NCBI RefSeq assembly: GCF_020514235.1
Contig: NZ_VTLB01000001.1
Location: 1-64,000 of the forward strand
From: Synechococcus sp. MU1617
GTDB taxonomy: Bacteria; Cyanobacteriota; Cyanobacteriia; PCC-6307; Cyanobiaceae
Length of the DNA stretch: 64,000 nucleotides
Reading direction: 5' to 3'
Positions 24,245 through 32,208 of this stretch are shown piece after piece. The first letter of the stretch is position 1, and each line of letters begins with the position of its first letter. The translations under genes and the position numbers were made by a program. Under the pieces are notes generated by a model. The model saw only the letters and a list, made by a program, of their open reading frames with translations. It was not told where the DNA came from and searched no databases.

Positions 24245-24901
24245 ATGACGGTTGTTCCTGTTCTGAAGGACTCCCAACGCTTCAAGTTGGATGCCACGGA
24301 TGACGCGATCTTCTACAGCGAGCCTCGTTTCGTTCACCACCTGGATGCGGGTTTTCGGGCTCGGCTGACCGCCCTCTACCGCGAGCGCATTCCGCCCTGT
24401 GCCCAGGTGCTGGATCTGATGAGCAGTTGGGTCAGCCATCTGCCGGAAGACGTCAGTTACGACAAGGTGACCGGCCATGGCCTCAATGCAGATGAGCTGA
24501 GCGCCAATCCCCGATTGGATCGGCACTGGGTTCAGAACCTCAACCGCGACCAAGCCCTCCCGGTTGAGGACGCTTCGATCGATGCCACCCTCATCGTGGC
24601 CGGTTGGCAGTACCTGCAACAGCCCGAGCTGATCGCCGCTGAGTTGTTGCGGATCACCCGGCCCCGGGGCCAGGTGATCGTGGCGTTTTCCAATCGAATG
24701 TTCTTCACCAAGGCTCCGCAGATCTGGACCGATGGTGATGACGGGGATCACCTGCGTTATGTCGCTGAGGTGTTGATGGCCCAGGGCTGGCCCCAGCCGG
24801 AGATTGTTGCCGAAGACACCCGCGCCGAGGGTGTGATGGGCTTGTTCGGTGGCAAGGGAGATCCTTTCTTTGCCGTTGTGGCGGAGAAACCTCTCCAGTG
24901 A
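24245..24901 (+). CDS. class I SAM-dependent methyltransferase
   Basis: A 218-residue methyltransferase-fold protein. VLDLMSSWVSHLP near residue 56 is a variant of the glycine-rich SAM-binding motif I (the usual GxGxG is not present), the motif IV region is DASIDATLIVAGWQYL and GQVIVAFSNRMF lies at the motif VI region. It follows hli by four bases. The substrate is unknown. The weak motif I leaves room for a non-methyltransferase role. Confidence 0.78.
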   Translation: MTVVPVLKDSQRFKLDATDDAIFYSEPRFVHHLDAGFRARLTALYRERIPPCAQVLDLMSSWVSHLPEDVSYDKVTGHGLNADELSANPRLDRHWVQNLNRDQALPVEDASIDATLIVAGWQYLQQPELIAAELLRITRPRGQVIVAFSNRMFFTKAPQIWTDGDDGDHLRYVAEVLMAQGWPQPEIVAEDTRAEGVMGLFGGKGDPFFAVVAEKPLQ

Positions 24902-24979
24902 TTCCTCGTCTTTCCTTTGAATTCAAGGGATGGACGTTGGCCTCACTTGCGGCATCGTGAGGCGAGAACCAGGATCTCC

Positions 24980-25162
24980 ATGAGCTTTACCCTTCCGGGT
25001 CTTCTCCCCTGGCGCTTCAGGATCGTGTTGATCGGTCAGCAGGTTGTTCTCGAGGCTTCCTCTGAAGATCAACACCTGAGCATGGTTCTTGAGCCTGGCG
25101 GCAGTCGCATTCGGCGTGGCTACGACCTGATCAAGGCCCCGCAATGTGCGCTGATTCGGTGA
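24980..25162 (+). CDS. small hypothetical protein
   Basis: A 60-residue product (MSFTLPGLLPWRFRIVLIGQ...) rich in beta-type segments. It overlaps the following hydrolase start by 19 bases, suggesting co-translation. No family recognised. Confidence 0.5.
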   Translation: MSFTLPGLLPWRFRIVLIGQQVVLEASSEDQHLSMVLEPGGSRIRRGYDLIKAPQCALIR

Positions 25163-25866
25163 TCGGCACAGCTCGCCTCGCCCAGCCCGTCGTCATCTTC
25201 GGTGGCTTTCTGATCACGGAAGAGGCCTATCGCCCCCTCGCTGATTGGATTCATCAAGCCACCGGTGCTGCAGTTCGCATCGTGCCTGCGTCCAAATTGG
25301 ATTGGCTGGCCACCAGCTGGGGCTTCGGTTGGGTCCGCCTGCTTGATCGCGTCGATACCGCTGTGCGCGAGCTTCAAAGCCAGTCGCCCACCGGGCGAGT
25401 CACCTTGATTGGTCACAGTTCCGGTGGGGTGATGTTGCGGCCTTATCTGGCCGATCAGGCCTTTCTGGGACGCCGTTTCAACGGCGCAGCCCGATGCAAT
25501 CGCCTGATCACTCTCGGCAGTCCCCATCAGGCTCTGCGTGCCACACCGCTGCGGGCTCGCGTGGATCGTGAGTTTCCGGGTTGCCCTGAAGTCGATCGGG
25601 TGGATTACGTCGCGGTTGCGGGTCGGCTTGATCCTCAGGGAGCGAATGCATCAAGCTTCTCGAGGCGCAGCTCTGCCCGCAGCTATCGCCAGATCATGGG
25701 CGACCCGGATCTGGAGGGTGATGGCCTGGTGCCAATTTCATCAGCCCTGTTGCGGGATGCCCGTTGGATTGAGCTTGCCGATACGGCCCACGGGGGATTG
25801 TTCGGTCAAAGCTGGTACGGCTCCACCGATCGCATCGAGCGCTGGTGGTCGCTTTTGGGTGACTGA
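25144..25866 (+). CDS. alpha/beta hydrolase, lipase-like
   Basis: A 240-residue alpha/beta-hydrolase. The nucleophile elbow is LIGHSSGGVML near residue 93, VVIFGGFLI near 16 provides the oxyanion region, and the likely acid/base residues lie in DLEGDGLVP and DTAHGGLFG (His). The layout resembles class 2 lipases and PGAP1-like esterases. No signal peptide, so probably cytosolic or membrane-peripheral. Confidence 0.82.
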   Translation: MCADSVIGTARLAQPVVIFGGFLITEEAYRPLADWIHQATGAAVRIVPASKLDWLATSWGFGWVRLLDRVDTAVRELQSQSPTGRVTLIGHSSGGVMLRPYLADQAFLGRRFNGAARCNRLITLGSPHQALRATPLRARVDREFPGCPEVDRVDYVAVAGRLDPQGANASSFSRRSSARSYRQIMGDPDLEGDGLVPISSALLRDARWIELADTAHGGLFGQSWYGSTDRIERWWSLLGD

Positions 25867-25884
25867 ACCAGGCGATCAGTCATT

Positions 25885-26229
25885 GTGGCCTGCTTCGGCG
25901 ATCAGCTTGTGCAGGAATCGAAAGGGTTTGGGGGTAAGGCCAGCTCGGCCAAACGCAAAACCAGCAAGAAGCGCAAGCCAGGCACGTCAAACCATCGCCG
26001 CGATCAATGTCCGATGGGGCGTGATCCTGGCCTGGAGGCGATTCAGGCCAGGCAATGCCTTGGCTTGCCGCTGACCGGTCGGCTGACCGTTGCCCAGGTG
26101 AAGCGGGTCCACAAACTTCTGGCTGTTCAACATCATCCGGACAAAGGGGGCGACCCTGAAGCGATGACGCGGTTCAACACAGCCCGCGATGTGCTGCTGG
26201 AGCCTGAGATGGAGATGCTTGCTGCCTGA
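25885..26229 (+). CDS. J-domain-like protein
   Basis: A 114-residue product from GTG 25885. The first 45 residues are basic and low-complexity. The C-terminal part contains KRVHKLLAVQHHPDKGGDPE with the HPD motif that stimulates DnaK ATPase, then MTRFNTARDVLL. This is the helix II-HPD-helix III core of a J domain without other DnaJ regions, so a specialised co-chaperone is likely. Confidence 0.72.
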   Translation: MACFGDQLVQESKGFGGKASSAKRKTSKKRKPGTSNHRRDQCPMGRDPGLEAIQARQCLGLPLTGRLTVAQVKRVHKLLAVQHHPDKGGDPEAMTRFNTARDVLLEPEMEMLAA

Positions 26230-26245
26230 CGCCCTTTGAAGCGCG

Positions 26246-26368
26246 TCAGCTACCGCTGCTGCGACCCAGCACCAACCACGTGATCAGCATCAGACCACTG
26301 AGGCTGACCACGGTGTAAATCCAATCGGCGTATGGCGTCCAGAACAGTCCCGCAACGGGGGCTGTCAT
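26246..26368 (-). CDS. 40-residue membrane protein
   Basis: ATG 26368 to TGA 26246. The peptide MTAPVAGLFWTPYADW leads into a transmembrane helix (IYTVVSLSGLMLITWLVLG) and a short RSSGS tail. Its ATGA start overlaps the stop of the upstream small membrane gene, a strong sign of coupled expression. No known complex subunit recognised. Confidence 0.6.
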   Translation of the reverse strand: MTAPVAGLFWTPYADWIYTVVSLSGLMLITWLVLGRSSGS

Positions 26369-26505
26369 CGGTCCCAGACCAGCAGGAGCACCACAAACAA
26401 CGCTCCGAACACAAGGAAGGGCGTGAGCAGCGTCAGCAGAGACTGTGTTTCGATCGTTCTGGTTGCAGCAGGCGGATCATCCGGCGGTCTGTTTTGATCT
26501 GTCAA
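26365..26505 (-). CDS. 46-residue membrane protein
   Basis: From TTG 26505 the product has a polar, proline-rich N-terminus (MTDQNRPPDDPPAATRT) and one C-terminal transmembrane helix (LLTLLTPFLVFGALFVVLLL). The frame is open to a GTG at 26559 (64 residues), so the start is uncertain. It is coupled to the next small membrane gene by an overlap. Confidence 0.55.
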   Translation of the reverse strand: MTDQNRPPDDPPAATRTIETQSLLTLLTPFLVFGALFVVLLLVWDR

Positions 26506-26576
26506 ATCTCCGTTATTGACTGAGATTGAGGCCAGAGCTCGCGGCCAATCAACCTTCACCGGGATCGAGCAGTGGG

Positions 26577-26822
26577 ATGAACAACCGTCAGCGTCAACTC
26601 CTTATCGCTTTCTCGGCCTCGATGGGGCTTGGTTTGCTTGGCGGCTTGGCGTTCAACGTCACGTCTCAACTGATCCGGCCGGGCCTGGGTCCGGCATCAC
26701 CAGAAGGGCCTGTACCTCAAGGTCCTGCGTTGCCTCAGCAGAACACAGGTTCATCCGATCCTGGCTGTTTCGTTCCTCCTGGAGGCGGCCCGCCTGTCAC
26801 GAAGAACTTCCAGCCCTGTTGA
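26577..26822 (+). CDS. membrane-anchored proline-rich protein
   Basis: An 81-residue product from ATG 26577: one helix near the N-terminus (LLIAFSASMGLGLLGGLAF), then a proline/glycine-rich exported tail with two cysteines (DPGCFVPPGG and NFQPC at the end). Unknown function. Confidence 0.6.
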   Translation: MNNRQRQLLIAFSASMGLGLLGGLAFNVTSQLIRPGLGPASPEGPVPQGPALPQQNTGSSDPGCFVPPGGGPPVTKNFQPC

Positions 26823-26973
26823 TTGCATTGTCGGTAAAGGTTTTTAGGCAAAGTCTTCAAAAGAAAAAATAAAGAAGTGCCATATTGATACCTAAAATTG
26901 TTTCGATTGTTCGCTCCTATACCGAAACCCAAGGCTTCCTGAGGTGATTGTCTGGATCTCTTCCAGTCCACGC

Positions 26974-27123
26974 ATGAACAGCGATCAGCGTCTCAGCTAT
27001 CTGCACTTGATGAACAAAGCTGCTGAATCTGAAGACAGGCAAAGCTATTTCTATTACCTCAAGCTGGCTGAACAAACACTGCAACGCCAGGATCCCGACG
27101 AGCTCTGGAAGCCTGCAGCTTGA
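26974..27123 (+). CDS. small hypothetical protein
   Basis: A 49-residue helical protein (MNSDQRLSYLHLMNKAAE then SYFYYLKLAEQTLQRQD) from ATG 26974 to TGA 27123. The aromatic/leucine pattern suggests an amphipathic helical hairpin. It converges with the next gene. Confidence 0.5.
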   Translation: MNSDQRLSYLHLMNKAAESEDRQSYFYYLKLAEQTLQRQDPDELWKPAA

Positions 27124-27124
27124 T

Positions 27125-27379
27125 TCAGCGAATTATGTTGGCCTTGAAAAAACCGAATCCAAGGCCAAAGGATGAGGATTGATCGCGATGCAGCGTGACT
27201 GAAACATCGAAATCGAGCAGATCTGACTGTTCGATGTCCTCACGCTTCAAGTTGTAAGCGTTGTCAGCTTCAAAGCGATCGAGGATTGCATCGCGATGGG
27301 TCTCCAGATAATCCACCACCTGCTTCAGCACATGGTCGCGCCAGGCTTCGGCTGCGTCTTTGCTGACTCGATCAGACAT
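27125..27379 (-). CDS. hypothetical protein
   Basis: An 84-residue acidic protein with a helical N-terminal half (MSDRVSKDAAEAWRDHVLKQ) and a beta-rich end (DVSVTLHRDQSSSFGLGFGF). Its stop lies one base from that of the convergent small gene. No family assigned. Confidence 0.62.
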   Translation of the reverse strand: MSDRVSKDAAEAWRDHVLKQVVDYLETHRDAILDRFEADNAYNLKREDIEQSDLLDFDVSVTLHRDQSSSFGLGFGFFKANIIR

Positions 27380-27397
27380 GGTGGATTGATCTGTTGT

Positions 27398-27718
27398 CTA
27401 CAGATTGAACCCGAAACCGCCACTGACCCGGTTGCCGTGGTGATACGGGTGAACCGGAACCATCCATGGGGTCGGTAAACCCATGGGGCCGTACACCGGG
27501 GAATAACTGCGGTAGATCGGACGAACGTGGCGGCGACGGGTGTTCTCGATCGCATTTCTGTAGCCCCTCCTGTAGCCCTTGTCGTAGGCCTTTTGCTTCT
27601 TATGGGAGTGGCGATTGTGGTGGTGGTGATCGCGATGGGCTTCAGCTGCAGGACTCAGGCTGATTCCGGTGACCCCCACGAGAAGCATGGCGGTGCCGAG
27701 ACGTTGAACAAGCGTCAT
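27398..27718 (-). CDS. secreted histidine-rich protein
   Basis: A 106-residue product with a signal peptide (LGTAMLLVGVTGISL, cleaved near AEA), then a histidine cluster (HRDHHHHNRHSHKK) and a basic region with repeated YxxGYRxGYR. The cluster could bind transition metals outside the cytoplasm. ATG 27718 is selected since it puts the signal peptide first. Confidence 0.7.
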   Translation of the reverse strand: MTLVQRLGTAMLLVGVTGISLSPAAEAHRDHHHHNRHSHKKQKAYDKGYRRGYRNAIENTRRRHVRPIYRSYSPVYGPMGLPTPWMVPVHPYHHGNRVSGGFGFNL

Positions 27719-27819
27719 GGTTGAGCGACGGACTGAAAAAAACGTATTGCGGCTCGACCTGCAAACCATTTCAGCTTTCCGGCCAAGTGTGACTGGATGC
27801 TGCTTTGGGCCGTGATTGC

Positions 27820-27912
27820 CTATTCGGTGTCTGTGCGTTGTTCCAGTACGAATCGCAACGCCCACAGTCCGGCATAGGAGCCCGTCAGAACGAGGAGGAT
27901 CAGGATCAGCAC
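27820..27912 (-). CDS. 30-residue single-helix membrane peptide
   Basis: GTG 27912 to TAG 27820 encodes a hydrophobic helix (VLILILLVLTGSYAGLWAL) followed by RFVLEQRTDTE. It lies about 100 bases upstream of the histidine-rich protein gene on the same strand. The size and hydrophobic profile resemble photosynthetic small subunits, but no match is recognised. Confidence 0.38.
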   Translation of the reverse strand: MLILILLVLTGSYAGLWALRFVLEQRTDTE

Positions 27913-27965
27913 GACACATCCTCAACGTGGGTGTTTGTTGTAGCTGACCTGTGTTTGTTCTGTGG

Positions 27966-28511
27966 TCAGATCGTCCAGTAGCCGTACCAATCGGGATGGG
28001 CTGGGGCGACGTCGACTTGGGGATCCGCGATCAGTCTCAAATGCCATTGGCCGTTTCCGTGAATCGGCAGCAGATCATCGAGCGCGCTGTCCATTTCGAC
28101 AGGATGAAGGTCATCCTTGTGGACTTGCTCCTGTCCTTGGAGCCAACGCTGGCGTGCCAGTGCTTTTGCTGAGGCTGAAGATCGGGCCACGATCACCCCA
28201 AAGGCGTGCTGTTCCGCCATTGACGTGGGGTCATAGGCGCCAAGGTTGACGAACCACAGCTGCTGACCATCAGCACTGGATCGATCCTGCGCTTGCTCAA
28301 CAACCTCAACGCGATGGCCATCGACATGGTCGATGCAGCGATAGCTGTCGATGTGCAAGCCACGGCGAAGCCCGATCCATTCCTGCCGCAGGGCCGGCAG
28401 CGTGGCCTCAATGGTCTCCCCCACCACCCAGCGCACATCGTGCTGCTCGACATGGCAGCCCTTGCAACGCCCGCCCAGCACCACCAGGAACAGCTTCTTT
28501 GCGCTGCTCAT
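27966..28511 (-). CDS. DUF1543 protein
   Basis: A 181-residue protein with the DUF1543 pattern: LFLVVLGGRCKGCHVEQHDV at the start, a GLHIDSY segment near 52 and LWFVNLGAYDP near 84, followed by a second, more divergent half. The family has no established reaction. Its ATG overlaps the stop of the upstream gene (ATGA). Confidence 0.82.
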   Translation of the reverse strand: MSSAKKLFLVVLGGRCKGCHVEQHDVRWVVGETIEATLPALRQEWIGLRRGLHIDSYRCIDHVDGHRVEVVEQAQDRSSADGQQLWFVNLGAYDPTSMAEQHAFGVIVARSSASAKALARQRWLQGQEQVHKDDLHPVEMDSALDDLLPIHGNGQWHLRLIADPQVDVAPAHPDWYGYWTI

Positions 28512-28906
28512 CGCTGGGCCGTTGATGGGTCGTCGGCATGGGCGACGACGGCACGGCAGTGGGCGATGAACTCCTCGGCGTCCCTCTCCCCTTTGGCTTC
28601 TTTGGTCTGCAGGCTGAGAATCTCAAAGGTCGCGGCGCTGCTGCTGCTCACCGGGGAGACGGTCGGACTGCGGCTTCCATCATTGAGGCGGTTGTCCAAC
28701 GGCAGCCCGTCGAAGGGATCCGTGCCGTCGCAACGCTGAAAGGCTGCGTGAATGGCATCGATGGTCTCCCTCACCTGGTACGTGGCTCCTCGTTTTCTGG
28801 CGCGCTTGGTGATCGTTACCGCGGTGCGGTTCAGCAGCCGTTTGTAGCTCTCGGCGTCGATGTCCAGCCAGCTGGGGGGGCTGACCGACAACGGATTACG
28901 TCCCAT
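28508..28906 (-). CDS. hypothetical protein
   Basis: A 132-residue protein starting MGRNPLSVSPPSWLDIDAES with a conserved-looking LLNRTAVTITKRARKRG and a C-terminal ERDAEEFIAHCRAVVAHA helix. It is coupled to the DUF1543 gene by a four-base overlap. No family recognised. Confidence 0.62.
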   Translation of the reverse strand: MGRNPLSVSPPSWLDIDAESYKRLLNRTAVTITKRARKRGATYQVRETIDAIHAAFQRCDGTDPFDGLPLDNRLNDGSRSPTVSPVSSSSAATFEILSLQTKEAKGERDAEEFIAHCRAVVAHADDPSTAQR

Positions 28907-28930
28907 GCACCCCTCGGTGGCTCCAGGTGT

Positions 28931-29131
28931 TCAGACTTTTTCGAGCCAGGCCAGGAATAACCGGCGGATTTCCTCTGCGTTCGTGACCCGCTCGCTCAGG
29001 GATGCCGTCACGGCACCGGGGTGCTCGCGCTGCACGATTTGCTCAGCCTCATAGGCGTCCGCCGCCTCAACAGGCATGAAGCCGGCGTCAACGGACGCTG
29101 GAGAGCAATAAAAGACGGGGTAACGGCTCAT
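28931..29131 (-). CDS. small hypothetical protein
   Basis: A 66-residue product from ATG 29131 (MSRYPVFYCSPASVDAGFMP) with a helical acidic middle (AADAYEAEQIVQRE) and EEIRRLFLAWLEKV at the end. Another in-frame start at 29161 is possible. Probably in a unit with the two downstream genes. Confidence 0.58.
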   Translation of the reverse strand: MSRYPVFYCSPASVDAGFMPVEAADAYEAEQIVQREHPGAVTASLSERVTNAEEIRRLFLAWLEKV

Positions 29132-29289
29132 CGAGGTGCTGCAACCTCCAACCGATAGCAACGAACAAGTGATCGAGGGAATGGTTGCCGAAGGCTCTCA
29201 CCCTCATCTGTTGGGTTCAGGGTTTTTCCTTAAGTCCTGAGCCTCAACGGCCACCGATTCATACCTTGAGTCGTACTTGCTAAGGCACC

Positions 29290-29448
29290 TTGGCGTTTGA
29301 TTCTGGAGATAAGACAGACCGATTCATTGCCGCAGCCAAGTCACGGGCGGAAGCTGCACTGAATGAGCCGGCACCAAAACTGACGGCCTTGGAAAGGGGC
29401 ATGTTGGAGTCGCTGCGACAGGGCGGAAGGCCGGTACGTCACGGTTGA
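29290..29448 (+). CDS. small hypothetical protein, paralogue of 4931 gene
   Basis: A 52-residue product from TTG 29290 to TGA 29448. KTDRFIAAAKSRAEAAL and KLTALERGM align with the small basic protein at 4931-5104, so this looks like a duplicated small-protein family. Its 3' end is two bases from the convergent gene. Role unknown. Confidence 0.6.
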   Translation: MAFDSGDKTDRFIAAAKSRAEAALNEPAPKLTALERGMLESLRQGGRPVRHG

Positions 29449-29450
29449 TC

Positions 29451-29651
29451 TCAGCGCATCAGCAGCCAAACGGCCAAGGCACCACAACCAAACCCCTTGA
29501 TGAACTGGGCCCAGGTGAGGCCGTAGGTATCGAGCGAAAGCGTTCTCATCATCAGATTCAGAACCTCCTTGTGTTTCCGAATCAAAGGCGAGCTGTTGGC
29601 CGTGTTGAGCTGTGGAATCTGTTTGAGCTTGATCTCCCCGAGCTTGGCCAA
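29451..29651 (-). CDS. small membrane-associated protein
   Basis: A 66-residue product with a polar N-terminal part and a C-terminal hydrophobic helix (FIKGFGCGALAVWLLMR). No family recognised. Confidence 0.5.
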   Translation of the reverse strand: MAKLGEIKLKQIPQLNTANSSPLIRKHKEVLNLMMRTLSLDTYGLTWAQFIKGFGCGALAVWLLMR

Positions 29652-29706
29652 CGTTGCTAATCCCTTCCGCTGTTGAACCTTAAGGGCACTGCAGTGGAAA
29701 GCGATC

Positions 29707-32208
29707 TCAACCCTCTTTGCGGATGGCTTCCTCCTTCATCCGCTGAACCCGCTCCAAAACGGATTCATTGCTCATCCTGTTGTTGAGCCGCTCCACCAGC
29801 AGTGGAAAGGCCAGCGGGCTGGGCCGCGGGGTTTCAACGTGCAGCCATTCCTGGCTTGCAGCGCGTTCCAAGGCCGCCTCCAAGCGTGAGATCTCCAACT
29901 GGTCGTCGAGCACCTCCTGCTGCGCTTGTAGCAGTAAGCGGTTGTTCGGTTCATGGCGGCTGAACACATCGAACAGCAGCGAGGCACTGATCTGAAGCTG
30001 ACCGGTGCTTTTGCTGGATCCAGGGAATCCCCGGTTCATTAGGCCAGCGATCTGGGCGATGGCGCGAAAGCGTCGCCGTTGCAGCTCGGAAAGATTCAGT
30101 GCGTTTTTCAGATCCAGCTCCAGCTTTTGACGATCAAGCAGCAGATCGAAGTGATCCTCCAGCAACTCCGCCATGGGGTAGCTCTTCGGTGCCAACAGCT
30201 CAAAGCCGTAGTCGTTCACCGACACCGTGATCGTGCCCCGCTCCAGACGGGTGAGCCGCGACGCCCAGAGGAAGCCGATGCCCTCATGAACGAACCGTCC
30301 TTCAAAGGGGAAAGCAAACAGGTGCGTGCCTTCCCGGGTGTGACAGGTCTCAATCAACAGCTGCCCAATCGTCGGCAACACCGAGATGTCCTGTTGCCGA
30401 TCAAACAGGGGCTTCAGAGCCTGCAGTTCAGCGTTGTCCAAGTCACCACGGCTGGCTCGGTCCACCTCGAGACGCAGGTGATGGGTCAGCAGATCGGAGA
30501 GGGCCATCTGCCCTCCAGCCCAGGCAGGCACCGTGCGCGTTTTTTTTGTGCTCACCTTCACGTAAGCGGTCATGTCCCGCAGCCGTACGAACTCCAGCTG
30601 GCGGCCGGAGAAAAAGAACACATCCTTCGGCTTCAGCTGGCTGATGAAGGTCTCCTCCACATGGCCGAGCACAGCACCACGCACAAAACGCACCGTGATC
30701 GCCGGTGCGGCCGTGATTGTTCCGACATTGAGACGGTGCAGCCGGGCGATGGCCTTGTCGCGCACCCGGTAGTGCTGGCTTGTCTCCTCCCACTCGAGTT
30801 TGCGGTAGCGGGGATAGGCCCCGAGGCACTCCCCGCCCTGCTCGAGAAACAGCATGCACCAGTCCCAGTCGTCCGGGCTCAGCTCGGCGTAGGCCGCACA
30901 GCTCCGCACGGCCTGCAAGGTCTGCTCGGGATTGAAGCCAGGGCCGCAGGCCAGCCCCGTGAGGTGCTGCAGCAGCACATCCAGCGGGGCGTTCGGCGGT
31001 TTGCGTTGTTCCACCAGACCCTCCGTCAGCCCCCGTCGCACAGCACTGAGCTCGAGCAGTTCGAGCGCATTGGTGGGCATGAACAGCACCTGGGATGTTC
31101 CGCCGGGTAAGTGCGCTGACCGTCCCGCCCGCTGCAGCAGCCGCGCCAGATTCTTGGGGCTGCCGATCTGCACCACCTGTTCCACGGGTTGGAAGTCCAC
31201 CCCGAGATCCAGAGAGCTGGTGCACACCACCCAACGAATGCCACCGGCCTTCACGGAGGCTTCGATCGCTTCCCGCTCGCCGCGGTCGATGGCGCTGTGG
31301 TGCAGAGCCAATCCCTCCTCCATTTCCGGGCAGGCGAAGCGCAGACATTGGTGCCAACGCTCCGACTGATTGCGGGTGTTGGTGAACAGCAAGGTGCTGA
31401 TCCCGGGATTGAGGCGGGCCACCAGCTCCTCGTACATCCGCAACCCGAGGTGTCCGGCCCAAGGGAAGCCATCGATCGTCTCAGGAAGGATGCTCTGAAT
31501 TTCCGTGCTGCGGGCTGGGGCGCCTCCGATCAGCTGCGGCTCCTCTGCTGTCCCTAAGGCATGGCGCGCTGCCTGCTCGATGTTGCCGATGGTGGCACTG
31601 ATGGCCCAGGTCTGGAGCTGGGGGCGGAGCTGCCGCAACCAGCTCAGGCACAGCTCCGTCTGGCTGCCCCGTTTGCTGCCCATCAACTCGTGCCATTCAT
31701 CGAGGATCACCGTCTGCAGCTGACCAAACAGCTCTTCGGCCTTGGCGTTGCTGAGCAGCAGGGCGAGGGACTCTGGAGTCGTCACCAGAATCTGTGGCGG
31801 TGCCTTGAGCTGTTTGGTGCGTTCGCTGCTGCTGCTGTCGCCATTACGGATGCCCACCCGAATCGGCCAACCCATCGCCTCAATCGGTTCGCGGATCGCC
31901 AGTGACAAGTCGCGGCTGAGGGCTCGCAATGGCGTGATGTAGAGCAGGCGTATTCCTTTCAATGGCTGCTCCTCCGCCAACATCCGGGCGATCGGCCCCA
32001 TCACGGCGGCGAAGGTTTTGCCGGATCCAGTTGGTACTTGGATCAATCCGCTCTGACCGGCGAGGTAGGCCTCCCAGGTTTGGCGTTGAAACGGGAGCGG
32101 TGCCCAGTTTTTCCTCGCGAACCAGGCATGAATCGGGTTCAACCGAGGGTCGCTGCTTTTTGGCTTGGCCTTTGCCTTCGCTTTTGCACTCTTTTTTAAA
32201 GGCGCCAT
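29707..32208 (-). CDS. ligase-associated DEXH-box helicase (Lhr-like)
   Basis: An 833-residue superfamily 2 helicase of the Lhr type that accompanies ATP-dependent DNA ligases. Visible motifs: Q-motif-like PLPFQRQTWEAYLAG near 37, motif I VPTGSGKTF near 59, motif II LDEWHE near 170, motif III SATIG near 206 and motif VI LLQRAGRSAH near 361. The long C-terminal part is the family-specific domain. Its ATG overlaps the ligase stop (TGATG), so the two are translated together. It is thought to act in DNA break repair with its neighbours. Confidence 0.92.
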   Translation of the reverse strand: MAPLKKSAKAKAKAKPKSSDPRLNPIHAWFARKNWAPLPFQRQTWEAYLAGQSGLIQVPTGSGKTFAAVMGPIARMLAEEQPLKGIRLLYITPLRALSRDLSLAIREPIEAMGWPIRVGIRNGDSSSSERTKQLKAPPQILVTTPESLALLLSNAKAEELFGQLQTVILDEWHELMGSKRGSQTELCLSWLRQLRPQLQTWAISATIGNIEQAARHALGTAEEPQLIGGAPARSTEIQSILPETIDGFPWAGHLGLRMYEELVARLNPGISTLLFTNTRNQSERWHQCLRFACPEMEEGLALHHSAIDRGEREAIEASVKAGGIRWVVCTSSLDLGVDFQPVEQVVQIGSPKNLARLLQRAGRSAHLPGGTSQVLFMPTNALELLELSAVRRGLTEGLVEQRKPPNAPLDVLLQHLTGLACGPGFNPEQTLQAVRSCAAYAELSPDDWDWCMLFLEQGGECLGAYPRYRKLEWEETSQHYRVRDKAIARLHRLNVGTITAAPAITVRFVRGAVLGHVEETFISQLKPKDVFFFSGRQLEFVRLRDMTAYVKVSTKKTRTVPAWAGGQMALSDLLTHHLRLEVDRASRGDLDNAELQALKPLFDRQQDISVLPTIGQLLIETCHTREGTHLFAFPFEGRFVHEGIGFLWASRLTRLERGTITVSVNDYGFELLAPKSYPMAELLEDHFDLLLDRQKLELDLKNALNLSELQRRRFRAIAQIAGLMNRGFPGSSKSTGQLQISASLLFDVFSRHEPNNRLLLQAQQEVLDDQLEISRLEAALERAASQEWLHVETPRPSPLAFPLLVERLNNRMSNESVLERVQRMKEEAIRKEG

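Noticed and set aside
30079-31110. A 343-codon plus-strand open frame inside the helicase gene
   Set aside because: It is antisense to clear helicase motifs and its translation is biased to Gln/His/Pro with no domain. High-GC codon bias produces such long antisense frames.
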